Assembly: GCA_964490725.1 (NCBI GenBank)
Contig: CAZBDU010000005.1
Location: 1-64,000, forward strand
DNA: 64,000 nucleotides
Origin: CAZBDU01 sp964490725
GTDB taxonomy: Bacteria; Spirochaetota; Spirochaetia; SZUA-6; DRHE01
Direction: 5' to 3'
Shown here piece by piece: positions 26,024-33,573 of the stretch (its first letter is position 1; each line of letters begins with the position of its first letter). Below the pieces are notes generated by a model, which was not told the DNA's origin, made no database searches, and saw only the letters and a program-made list of their open reading frames with translations. The translations under genes were made by a program, and so were the position numbers.

Positions 26024-26354
26024 AGATCACCGTTCCTTCGGCAATGATCCTCCTCTTCAGATCGTCGTTGGAAAGCTCGTGAAAGTTCAGCACCTCGATG
26101 CGTGCGAGAGTCGGAACACTCTCGTTCAGCAGATGCCTCAGGAGATTGGTGTCCCGCCTGGACCACTTCGCATCTACAACAGCAATATCGATGTCCGACG
26201 CTCTCTGGTGGTCTCCACGGGCGCGGGACCCGAACAGAATCAGCTGGTCTGCCTCCTTGAACCACCGGGTGACCTGCACGATCCTTGAAAGCACTTCCCG
26301 CTCAGTCGTGTTGCCTTCGAAGTGATTGTACGATGGAACCGTGACCGTACACAA
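26001..26354 (-). CDS. MNT-type minimal nucleotidyltransferase (antitoxin-like)
   Basis: A polymerase-beta-like minimal nucleotidyltransferase of up to 117 residues. LILFGSRARGDHQRASDIDIAVV gives the GS-X10-DxD signature near residues 41-57. With the adjacent HI0074-family protein it forms a two-gene MNT/HEPN-type module. In characterised relatives (MntA/HepT) the nucleotidyltransferase silences the HEPN RNase by AMPylating the Tyr of RX4HXY. The exact start is uncertain: TTG 26,354 is the longest reading, and a GTG about 20 codons in (with GAGCGGGAA before it) would give a protein closer to family length. Confidence 0.82.
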   Translation of the reverse strand: MCTVTVPSYNHFEGNTTEREVLSRIVQVTRWFKEADQLILFGSRARGDHQRASDIDIAVVDAKWSRRDTNLLRHLLNESVPTLARIEVLNFHELSNDDLKRRIIAEGTVIYGKSQKS

Positions 26355-26361
26355 TCCCGGC

Positions 26362-28098
26362 TCAGTAGCCCTGCCAACGAGCCGTGAGGCTCAGGATGTG
26401 GTCCCAGCGCTGGGCGCCGCTCACCTTTCCCACGTTCTGCGTGTACTCCAGGGAGTAGGAGGCCTCCAGGCTGACCCCGTAGCGGGGGATGCGAAAGCCC
26501 GCGAACAGCGTCCAGTCCACGTTGGTCTCCACCACCCCGTCCAGGAAGCTGTTCTCCGGCCAGCCCGGCAGCGTCCGCTCCAGCGACCAGTCCGGCGGCG
26601 TGTAGATGTCGCCGCGGTCATAGCCGGCGATCCCCCCCCCGCCGTTGCGGGTCACCCAGAAGCTGGTCCCCACGGTCAGGTCCTCCCTCAGCTCGTAACC
26701 CAGCTTCAGGTAGATCATGTCCGAGTTGGGGTTCAGGAAGTGGCCCAGGTGGGTGTCGAAGTGCACGTAGCGGTTGAAGTCGTTCGGCCCGCCGGAAAGG
26801 TCCCCCCGGTGCGTGTACATCCAGTGGCTCAGCCGGATGTACTCCAGCTGCGCTGACAGCCCCGGCAGGAGCTCGAAGGCCTCCACCCCCAGGATCCCGG
26901 CCCACTCGTTGTGATAGTAGCTGAAGTCCAGCGCATGCCCGAAGTCCCAGTCGTCGGCGTAGAAGGACAGGTAGGCCTTGAACCCCGGCAGCCTGCCGCC
27001 GCCCAAGCGCGCCACCAGGTCGAAGCCCGCCAGCTTGTTGTCGTAGTCCCCGTGCTGCACCTCGCTCACGGCGTAGATGCCGAAGGGGTTCAGGTAGGAC
27101 AGCTCGAAGCGGTAGGAGTAGATGATGGCCTCATAGAAGGAGAACAGCAGCCAGTCGAAGAACTGGTACTCCGCGCGCTGGATGTTGATGAGCTTGTTGA
27201 CGTAGTCCTTCATCCCGGTGCCGTAGAAGTCCTGCAGGAAGCCGGTCATCCAGACGAAGGTGCCCCGCGGGCCCAGGGGCACGTCCAGCATCAGGTAGTC
27301 GTAGGGCTTGGAGGTGGCGGAGAGCGCCAGGTTGGCCAGGGGCGAGGGGCCCCAGGAGAGGCTCTGGCGGCCGAAGCTGAAGGTGCCGATCCCCAGGTTG
27401 AGCGCGTTCTGCGAGGTGGTGTTGGCCCAGAGAAACAGGTCCGTCTCCCCCGGCTGGTGAAGGGCCTGGAGCTGGTCCACGTGGGCGAAACCCGAGACGC
27501 CGCGGGAGAGCAGGAAGTGCCAGACTGCGTAGTCCGCCCGCTGCGGCGCCGAGAACTTGCGGAAGGGCGGGACCGCGTAGGTCACCAGGGAGGTTCCCCA
27601 CACGGCGTCCATGCTCAGGTACAGGAGGTCGGACAGGGACACCTGGGCCGCGATGGAAGGGGCCAGGCTCAGGTAGGAGTCGCTGAGGTGGTTCAGCCGC
27701 GTGTTGGCGCCTGCCGTCGCTGGGAAGTCCAGGCTGGCCCGGTTTCCTTCCCCCCAGCGGGTGGACAGAACGTGAAAGCGGCCGCCACGGCCTGCGCCGT
27801 CTCCTTCGCCGCGCTGCGTGCGGGACAGGCGCCTGCGGAGCTCGAGAATCTGCCGCTCCACCAGCGGGGTGGCTCCCCCGGAGGCGGCCAGGTGATCCTC
27901 AACCTGGTCCAGGAGGGTTGCCACCTGCACCTCCGTGTACGGTCTGATCTGGGGCAGGTAGCGCACCCACCCCAGGGCGTAGGCCTTTTCCAGAAAGGCG
28001 TAAGCCGGGTCGCTGTACGGCAGCGCCCGCAGTGTCTGGGCGGAAAGCCCTGCGGCGGACAGGCACAGCGCCACCGCGCACAGCCAGCGTGTCTTCAC
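26362..28098 (-). CDS. Wzi-like outer-membrane beta-barrel (capsule assembly family)
   Basis: A 578-residue protein starting at GTG 28,098 with GGAGG five bases upstream and a signal peptide ending in GLSAQT. A short helical segment follows (PYSDPAYAFLEKAYALG), then a long run of alternating amphipathic beta strands ending in LSLTARWQGY, with an aromatic C-terminus as in outer-membrane barrels. The middle contains SFGRQSLSWGPSPLANL, the glycine/serine-rich stretch typical of capsule-assembly Wzi relatives. Wzi proteins hold or export polysaccharide at the outer membrane. A paralogue lies at 37,010-38,656. Confidence 0.75.
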   Translation of the reverse strand: MKTRWLCAVALCLSAAGLSAQTLRALPYSDPAYAFLEKAYALGWVRYLPQIRPYTEVQVATLLDQVEDHLAASGGATPLVERQILELRRRLSRTQRGEGDGAGRGGRFHVLSTRWGEGNRASLDFPATAGANTRLNHLSDSYLSLAPSIAAQVSLSDLLYLSMDAVWGTSLVTYAVPPFRKFSAPQRADYAVWHFLLSRGVSGFAHVDQLQALHQPGETDLFLWANTTSQNALNLGIGTFSFGRQSLSWGPSPLANLALSATSKPYDYLMLDVPLGPRGTFVWMTGFLQDFYGTGMKDYVNKLINIQRAEYQFFDWLLFSFYEAIIYSYRFELSYLNPFGIYAVSEVQHGDYDNKLAGFDLVARLGGGRLPGFKAYLSFYADDWDFGHALDFSYYHNEWAGILGVEAFELLPGLSAQLEYIRLSHWMYTHRGDLSGGPNDFNRYVHFDTHLGHFLNPNSDMIYLKLGYELREDLTVGTSFWVTRNGGGGIAGYDRGDIYTPPDWSLERTLPGWPENSFLDGVVETNVDWTLFAGFRIPRYGVSLEASYSLEYTQNVGKVSGAQRWDHILSLTARWQGY

Positions 28099-28245
28099 GG
28101 TTCCTCCGACTTTCTTGTCTCTTCGCCCGGCGGCCGGGCCGGGCGCACCCCCGGCCGGCCGCCGCCGCTGTCCGGCAATGTAGCCCGCGCGGGGGCGCAT
28201 TTCAACGCACCTGGGAAGCGGTATGCCCTACCCGGGGCCTCCATG

Positions 28246-28671
28246 TCACCTTGGATCGAAGAGGCGCACGCCGCTGCGGCGGCGCGCATCGCGGAGCGAC
28301 CGATCCTGGGTAGCCAGCGGCATGCCGGTACGCTGTGCGAGCTCCAGGTAGCCGGCATCGCAGGCTGAGAGGGAATGCTGGCGCGCGAGCGACGGAACCG
28401 GCTGTGATGCCGCAATTGAGGCAGGGCCGGCTTCAACCACGATGGGCAGAGAGGAGCAGAGCTCGAAGAAATGACTGGTCGCCGCCTGGGTCAGCAACGA
28501 CCTGCGCTTCGCTCTGACCAGAACGTTCACGGTCTCCAGGACCCATACCGGAGGCACCACCGCCTGGTGCCCCCGGCGGAAGGACTCCGGGACGGCTTCC
28601 CCGCAGTCACTGCGCTGGTCCCCGAAGCACCACGCCGCCGAGACCGAACAGTGCAGCACGAAGCGGCTCAA
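28246..28671 (-). CDS. PIN-domain toxin homologue with a substituted catalytic Asp
   Basis: A 141-residue VapC-like PIN protein. It opens MSRFVLHCSVSAAWCF, where relatives have the catalytic Asp at the position of His7 (VLDCSV). The other acidic residues are kept: Glu46 in WVLETVNVL, Asp105 in SACDAGYLELA, and Asp123 in ATQDRSL. Loss of the first metal-binding Asp should weaken or abolish nuclease activity. It overlaps the upstream Phd-type antitoxin gene by four bases, so the module structure is still intact. Confidence 0.82.
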   Translation of the reverse strand: MSRFVLHCSVSAAWCFGDQRSDCGEAVPESFRRGHQAVVPPVWVLETVNVLVRAKRRSLLTQAATSHFFELCSSLPIVVEAGPASIAASQPVPSLARQHSLSACDAGYLELAQRTGMPLATQDRSLRDARRRSGVRLFDPR

Positions 28672-28907
28672 GAGCGCCCTTCCCGGATCAGCTCTCGCAG
28701 CGTCGTCTTCCCAAGGGCGCGCCCTTCACTTGCACGGCGAAACTCTGCGACCACCTCCGAGACTGGTCTTTGCTCGCGAGCGGATACCGGCGAGAGCACC
28801 GCCACAGGCACGCCGTGGCGCGTGATGGTGATTCGCTCGCCCTTCTCCACCTCTTCCAGCAACCGGGAAAGGTGGGTCTTGGCCTCGAACGCCCCGACGG
28901 TCTTCAT
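28668..28907 (-). CDS. Phd/YefM-type antitoxin
   Basis: A 79-residue protein reading TVGAFEAKTHLSRLLEEVEKG and ITITRHGVPVAVLSPV, the standard Phd/YefM DNA-binding half (prevent-host-death family). A C-terminal helix (VVAEFRRASEGRALG) should bind the PIN partner. It starts at ATG 28,907 and overlaps the toxin by four bases (ATGA). This pairing of a Phd-family antitoxin with a PIN toxin is common. Confidence 0.9.
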   Translation of the reverse strand: MKTVGAFEAKTHLSRLLEEVEKGERITITRHGVPVAVLSPVSAREQRPVSEVVAEFRRASEGRALGKTTLRELIREGRS

Positions 28908-28945
28908 TTCTTCTGCTCACCTGCGCTTCGGCGCCCGCGCCGCCG

Positions 28946-31471
28946 CTACGGCGCCTCCAGGTAGGAAAGCGGCTGGCCGTCGGGTCCCCTCGCCCAGCAG
29001 CGCAGGCGCACCGCCTCCAGGGAGGCGAGCCCGGCGCTGTCCAGGCCCCTGCGCTGAAGCAGGCTGAGGACGTTCCCCGTACCCTTGCCGGCGGCCGGAA
29101 GGCGCACCTCCAGGGCCCCGGCGGTCTCAGAGAGGATCGCCGCCCCGGCCTGGCTCTCCCGCTCCTCCACCAGGAGCGCCCGGGCCCGCTCCAGGAGCCG
29201 GGGGTCCCCGCCGCCCAGCCGGTAGTCCGCGCCCCAGTACAGGGACATGAGCGAACGCTTCTTCTCCCCCGGGCGGTAGAGCGGGAGGCGCTGCACCGCC
29301 CGCACCTCCAGCCCTTGCGGCAGCACGCGGTTCAGCCGGCCGCGAAAGCCCTCCTCTCCCTCGAGGTTCTCCACCTCCAGCTGGGCCACCTCCCCCTCCG
29401 AGGCGATGCCCAGCGACAGGGCCTGCGCGAACTCCAGGCGCGGCTTGGGGTTGAACCCCTCGGTGAACCGCGCCAGGTAGCCCGCCCTCAGCACGGCCCG
29501 CTCGAAAATCTGCATGACGTTCAGGTGGCTGAGAAACACCGCCGGTCCCTCCTTGACGAAGGAGAAGCGGGCCCTCCCCGGCGCCCCGGCAGGCAGGGCC
29601 GGCAGCGCGGGCAGCGCCCCGAGGGGTGGGCCTGCGGCCGCGACCAGCCGCTCCACTTCCCCCGGGTCCGCTTCCCGCGGTCGCGCCTCGCGGCTGCACA
29701 CCCCGCAAAGGTGGTCGCAGCTCGCGCAGCAGGGGGCGGTTTCCACCCCGGCCAGGGCGCGTTGGTACTCGGCGCGCAGGGCCTGCTGGCTCACCCCCAG
29801 GCGGACCCCCGCCCAGGGGAGCGGCTCCTCCAGGCTCCGCTCCCGGCAGGTCTCCGCCTCCACGTCCCACTCCGCCTGCCGGTACAGCTTTTGCCACAGC
29901 TCGCGGTCCACCAGCTCCTCCCAGGAGTCGAAGCGTGCCCCGGCGCGGAAGGCCCGATGGATCAGCTCCCCGGCGCGCTGGTCGCCGCGGGAGATCATCC
30001 CCTCCAGGACAGAGAGGAAGGGGGCGTGGTAGCGGACCGTCACGCCCCGCCGCGCCAGCGCGCGCTTGATGCGCATGATCCGTTCCACCGCCTCGACCTC
30101 GGTGAGCTGTCCGGCCCACTGAAAGGGGGTGTGCGGCTTGGGGATGAAGGCGCTGACGTTGGCGGCCAGGCTCATCCGGGTCCGCCGCCTCGCCTCCTCC
30201 AGGAACTCGATGATGGGGGCCGTCTCGTCGGCGCCGCCGGCCACCGGGAGCCCCACCATGAAGTAGAACTTGGCGGTCTTCCATCCCCGCTCGCGGGCCT
30301 CCTCCAGCAGGGCAAGGGTGTGCTCCAGGCTCACCACCTTGTTCAGCCCCCGCTGCCAGAGCTCGGGCGGGGTCTCCACCGCGAAGGTCAACCCGCTCTT
30401 GCGTACCGCGGCCACCTCGGTTAGCAGATCCAGGGTGAGTGAGTTGATGCGCAGGCTCGGAAGGGAGAAGGAAACCTTGTGCTGCGCGAAGCTGCGCGTC
30501 AGCCAGCGCACCATGGCGGGCAGCCCCGGGTAGTCCCCGGAGGAGAGGGAGGAGAGGGTGATCTCCCGGTACCCGCAGGTGTGGACCTGCTCCTCCACCT
30601 CCTGAAGTATGCGCGCGGCTCCCTTCTGCCGGAAGGGGCGGTAGTAGATGCCGGCGTGGCAGAAGCGGCAGCCGTTGGGGCAGCCCCGCATGATCTCCAC
30701 CACCCCGTGGTCCTGGACCGTGCGGATGCCGGGCACCGGATAGGGGGCGAGAGGCCCGGCTCGGACGGCCTTCCCCGCCGCCGCCTCCTGGCCTTCCCCG
30801 CCGAACCCGCGCCAGAACACCCGCCGGACCGGCGCCTTCTTGTCTGCGGTCCACACGAAGGGCAGGCCCCGCAGGTGCTCCAGCCTGTCCTGGCGTCCCG
30901 CCCCTGCCCGCTTGAGCTCCGCCAGCCGGCCGAAGAGGGCGCCCTGGGCCTCCTCCAGCTCCCCCACGAACACGCCGTCCAGAAAGCTCCCGAAGGGGGC
31001 TGGATTGGTGGCCGCCGGGCCGCCGGCGATCACCAGGGGGCTCGCTTCGCCCCGCTGCTCCCGGAGCACCGGCACGCCCCCCAGGTCCAGAATGGCCAGC
31101 ATGTTGGTGGCCGTCAGCTCGTAGCCCAGGGAGAAGCCGATCAGGTCCAGCCGGTGGAGGGGGGTGCCGCTTTCCAGGGTGTACAGCGGCACCCCCAGGG
31201 CGCGCAGCTCCGCCTCGAAGTCCCGCCCCGGGGCGAATACGCGCTCGCAGGCCAGCCCCTCCATGGCGTTCAGCCTGCGGTACAGCAGGCGCACCGCCAG
31301 GTTGGACATGCCGATCTCGTAGACGTCCGGGTAGCAGGCGCCCACCCGGAACAGATCGGCTCCCTCCTTGAGGACCCGCCCGTACTCCCCGCCCACGTAG
31401 CGGCCGGGCTTCTCCACGCGCCGCAGTACGGCGGCCAGGTCACTCTCCGGCCGAATGCTCCCGAGTGTCAT
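28946..31471 (-). CDS. radical SAM protein of the TIGR03960 type fused to a DUF2344 domain
   Basis: An 841-residue protein. The N-terminal part (to about residue 190) looks like a B12-binding-type fold. The radical SAM core has the cluster motif IMRGCPNGCRFCHAGIYYRP near residue 262 (C-x3-C-x2-C). Later come SLPSLRINSLTLDLL and KFYFMVGLP. After a Cys-rich linker (CCASCDHLCGVCSREA) the final 220 residues (RFSFVKEGPAVFLSHL, then GFNPKPRLEFAQALSLG) match the DUF2344/TIGR03936 family. The two parts are separate or fused genes in many bacteria, often near ribonuclease E/G genes. The reaction is not established to my knowledge. Confidence 0.9.
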   Translation of the reverse strand: MTLGSIRPESDLAAVLRRVEKPGRYVGGEYGRVLKEGADLFRVGACYPDVYEIGMSNLAVRLLYRRLNAMEGLACERVFAPGRDFEAELRALGVPLYTLESGTPLHRLDLIGFSLGYELTATNMLAILDLGGVPVLREQRGEASPLVIAGGPAATNPAPFGSFLDGVFVGELEEAQGALFGRLAELKRAGAGRQDRLEHLRGLPFVWTADKKAPVRRVFWRGFGGEGQEAAAGKAVRAGPLAPYPVPGIRTVQDHGVVEIMRGCPNGCRFCHAGIYYRPFRQKGAARILQEVEEQVHTCGYREITLSSLSSGDYPGLPAMVRWLTRSFAQHKVSFSLPSLRINSLTLDLLTEVAAVRKSGLTFAVETPPELWQRGLNKVVSLEHTLALLEEARERGWKTAKFYFMVGLPVAGGADETAPIIEFLEEARRRTRMSLAANVSAFIPKPHTPFQWAGQLTEVEAVERIMRIKRALARRGVTVRYHAPFLSVLEGMISRGDQRAGELIHRAFRAGARFDSWEELVDRELWQKLYRQAEWDVEAETCRERSLEEPLPWAGVRLGVSQQALRAEYQRALAGVETAPCCASCDHLCGVCSREARPREADPGEVERLVAAAGPPLGALPALPALPAGAPGRARFSFVKEGPAVFLSHLNVMQIFERAVLRAGYLARFTEGFNPKPRLEFAQALSLGIASEGEVAQLEVENLEGEEGFRGRLNRVLPQGLEVRAVQRLPLYRPGEKKRSLMSLYWGADYRLGGGDPRLLERARALLVEERESQAGAAILSETAGALEVRLPAAGKGTGNVLSLLQRRGLDSAGLASLEAVRLRCWARGPDGQPLSYLEAP

Positions 31472-31578
31472 GCGAGGGCTAACGTACCAACTCGGAAGGA
31501 CGTGCGTCCAGTGCGCCCCGGGGCGCAGCCCTGGCCGGCCGCCTCACGGGTTCGACGCGCTGGAGGTCCTCCGCGGCG

Positions 31579-32073
31579 CTAACCTTTCAGCCCCGCGGCA
31601 ATTGCGCGAAGCTTCCCCTCGAAGGCCCGGTGTGCGGCGACGAATGCGTCCAGCGTGGAGGCCAGGCGGCGCTGAACCAGCATGACTCGCTCTGGATCCA
31701 GTCTGGTCTGGTAGATGTTGCGGAACACATGACGGAAGGCGCGAAGCTCGTCGATACGTTCGGCCAGATCCCGATCCAGAAGCGCCGGCCGGACCTCCTC
31801 GATCTCCAGAGTCATGCGCAGCACCAGGTCTCGATGCCACGAGGGAGCCTCCGGGGTGTTTTCGAAGAAGCCGGCTACCCTGAGGAAGTAGTTTTCCACG
31901 AGGCTGTAGATGTTGTGGATCGTGTATCCCAGGGCAGCCCAGTCAAGGTCCTCGGGAGAGCCGCCCACCACCCGGTTTTCGGCCCGCCGATTCTGCTTCC
32001 TCAGCTCGTCAAGCAGACCCACATCACCCTGCAGCTCCGCAAGGAGGCGCCAGAGATCAGCCTTTCTTTTCAT
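31579..32073 (-). CDS. HepT-like HEPN-domain protein
   Basis: A 164-residue all-helical protein overlapping the MNT gene by 17 bases. ALGYTIHNIYSLVENYFLRV near residue 48 and ELRAFRHVFRNIYQTRLD near residue 109 are typical of HepT-like HEPN proteins. The catalytic motif is normally RX4HXY. Here residues 114-121 read RHVFRNIY, which is RX4NXY. The RNase His is therefore Asn, unless this subfamily uses His115 instead. In MntA/HepT modules this protein is the RNase toxin and its Tyr is AMPylated by the partner. Confidence 0.78.
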   Translation of the reverse strand: MKRKADLWRLLAELQGDVGLLDELRKQNRRAENRVVGGSPEDLDWAALGYTIHNIYSLVENYFLRVAGFFENTPEAPSWHRDLVLRMTLEIEEVRPALLDRDLAERIDELRAFRHVFRNIYQTRLDPERVMLVQRRLASTLDAFVAAHRAFEGKLRAIAAGLKG

Positions 32074-32470
32074 ACATGATCCTGCCGTATCTGAGGATCG
32101 AGTCCCGAACGTGTGCCGGCGCCAGGTCCAGGTCCACCACGTCTACCGGAAACGGGCTGCTGAGCGCCCTGGAAACCAGCTGCAGGTATCTGGCGGACCG
32201 GACTGCGATGTCGATATCGAAACCGGGCGAGCGGGCCGTCCCTTCCGCGAGGGACCCGAAGAGAACGACCCTGTCGATCTCAGGATCGATGCGCCGAAAG
32301 TCTTCCACGAGCCGCTCCGCCTCCCGCCGGGCCGCAGCCAGACGCTCCTGCATTTTCGCCTTCTCGGCCGCGTTTTCGCGCCGGATTCGCCTGATAATGC
32401 GCTGGATCTGTCTGTCCCGGGTCCCCGAAGCCACTCCTGACAGCATACCGCCGGCGCGTTCCCGGCACAA
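32057..32470 (-). CDS. MntA-like minimal nucleotidyltransferase (antitoxin)
   Basis: A protein of up to 137 residues, with an N-terminal basic helix of about 50 residues (IQRIIRRIRRENAAEKAKM and on) and then VVLFGSLAEGTARSPGF plus DIDIAV, the GS-X11-DxD nucleotidyltransferase signature near residue 72. ATG 32,446 is a plausible shorter start. It pairs with the HepT-like gene that follows. Known relatives transfer AMP to the toxin's RX4HXY tyrosine. This is the second MNT/HEPN-type pair within 6 kb; the two are not close copies. Confidence 0.82.
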   Translation of the reverse strand: MCRERAGGMLSGVASGTRDRQIQRIIRRIRRENAAEKAKMQERLAAARREAERLVEDFRRIDPEIDRVVLFGSLAEGTARSPGFDIDIAVRSARYLQLVSRALSSPFPVDVVDLDLAPAHVRDSILRYGRIMYEKKG

Positions 32471-32548
32471 GGGCGGTCCCGCCGGACACCGCCGTATCGC
32501 CGTACCGCCGCCCGGCCGGACGGCGCCGCAAGGTTATCCGAAAAGACG

Positions 32549-32577
32549 TTGTAAACCCTTCCATCCTCGGGTATTCT
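32549..32577 (+). promoter_or_regulatory. promoter of the binding-protein/histidine-kinase operon
   Basis: TTGTAA (32,549-32,554) and TATTCT (32,572-32,577) are separated by 17 bases. The GTG start at 32,596 is 18 bases further on and has GGAG seven bases before it. This transcript would therefore have a short leader with a Shine-Dalgarno site, unlike the leaderless genes elsewhere in the window. Confidence 0.6.
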
Positions 32578-32595
32578 CTGAAACCGGAGCTCGCA

Positions 32596-33573
32596 GTGCC
32601 TTCACGGACCTCCATCCCGTTCGCTGTCCCGCTTTTGGTGATCGCCGCCATCGCCGGTCTGGCCGGCTGCGCCGGGCCCCGCCGTCCCCTGAGGATCGGC
32701 GTGAACGCCTGGCCCCCCTGTGAGCTCTGGTACGTGGCGGAGAAGATGGGCTACTTCGGCAGGACCCCGGTGGAGATCGTCAGGTTCTCCGTCTGGTCGG
32801 ACAACATGTCCTCCCTCTACCGGGGCAACCTGGATCTCACCCACGCCACCTACTACAACGCCCTGTACTACTCCGACAAGGGAGAGCCGGCCAGGATCAT
32901 CCTCTCCACCGACGCAGTGCCCGGCGGGGACGGATTGGTGGTGAGGAGCTCCCTCGAGGGGGTGAAGGCCCTGCGCGGCAAGAGGGTCGCCGTGGAGGTG
33001 AACACGGACGAGCACTTCCTGCTGCTCAAGGCGCTGGAGTCCTTCGGCCTGACCGAGAAGGACCTCACCATCGTTTCCACCACCTCCGAGCAGGCTGCCA
33101 GGATGTTCATCGAAGGCCAGGTGGAGGCCTGCTTCACCTACGAACCCTTCCTGGGTGAGGCCGCCGCCGAGGGCGGGGGAACGGTGGTATGGACCACCGA
33201 GAAGCTTCCCGGCCGGATGATCGACGTGCTGGTGGCCACGGAAGAGGCTATTACCGGCAGGCGCAACGACCTCCAGGCCGTCCTTTCCGCCTGGTACAAG
33301 GCCCAGGAGTACGTACGTTCCAACCCGGCCCAGGCGTTTGCCCTCATGGCGGAGCAGGAAGGGATGTCCCCCCGGGATTTTGCGGCCTTCTACAGGCGCT
33401 TCACCCTGTTCTCGGCCCGGGACAACCTGGAGATTTTCCGGTCTCCCGCCTTCAGAGCCGTCCTCTCCGAGATGGCGGACTGCCTCCTCTCCCACGGGGC
33501 CGTCCAGGAGGAGGTGAAGTTCGACGAGGTCTTCACCCCGGAGATCGTGGAAAGGGTGGCACGGTCCAAGTGA
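32596..33573 (+). CDS. SsuA/NMT1-type substrate-binding lipoprotein
   Basis: A 325-residue periplasmic binding protein with a lipoprotein signal (VIAAIAGLAGC, cleavage before Cys). The SsuA/TauA/NMT1 fold is shown by RIGVNAWPPCELWYVAEKMG near residue 34, LDLTHATYYNALYYSDKGE near residue 80, LRGKRVAVEVNTDEHFLLL and CFTYEPFLGEAA. The family binds sulfonates, nitrate, pyrimidine precursors or bicarbonate; the ligand here is unknown. No ABC permease or ATPase is nearby. Instead its stop overlaps the start of a histidine kinase (GTGA), suggesting that the lipoprotein is the ligand-sensing partner of that kinase. Confidence 0.88.
   Translation: MPSRTSIPFAVPLLVIAAIAGLAGCAGPRRPLRIGVNAWPPCELWYVAEKMGYFGRTPVEIVRFSVWSDNMSSLYRGNLDLTHATYYNALYYSDKGEPARIILSTDAVPGGDGLVVRSSLEGVKALRGKRVAVEVNTDEHFLLLKALESFGLTEKDLTIVSTTSEQAARMFIEGQVEACFTYEPFLGEAAAEGGGTVVWTTEKLPGRMIDVLVATEEAITGRRNDLQAVLSAWYKAQEYVRSNPAQAFALMAEQEGMSPRDFAAFYRRFTLFSARDNLEIFRSPAFRAVLSEMADCLLSHGAVQEEVKFDEVFTPEIVERVARSK

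Noticed and set aside
26911..28368. Long plus-strand open frame opposite the first Wzi-like gene
   Set aside because: It is antisense to a gene with signal peptide, ribosome-binding site and barrel pattern. The composition (Val/Gly/Gln/Arg-rich) is typical of mirror frames in GC-rich DNA.
29127..30854. 575-codon minus-strand frame inside the radical SAM gene
   Set aside because: It is a +1 frame shadow of the radical SAM coding sequence, almost only Gly, Pro, Arg and Ala.
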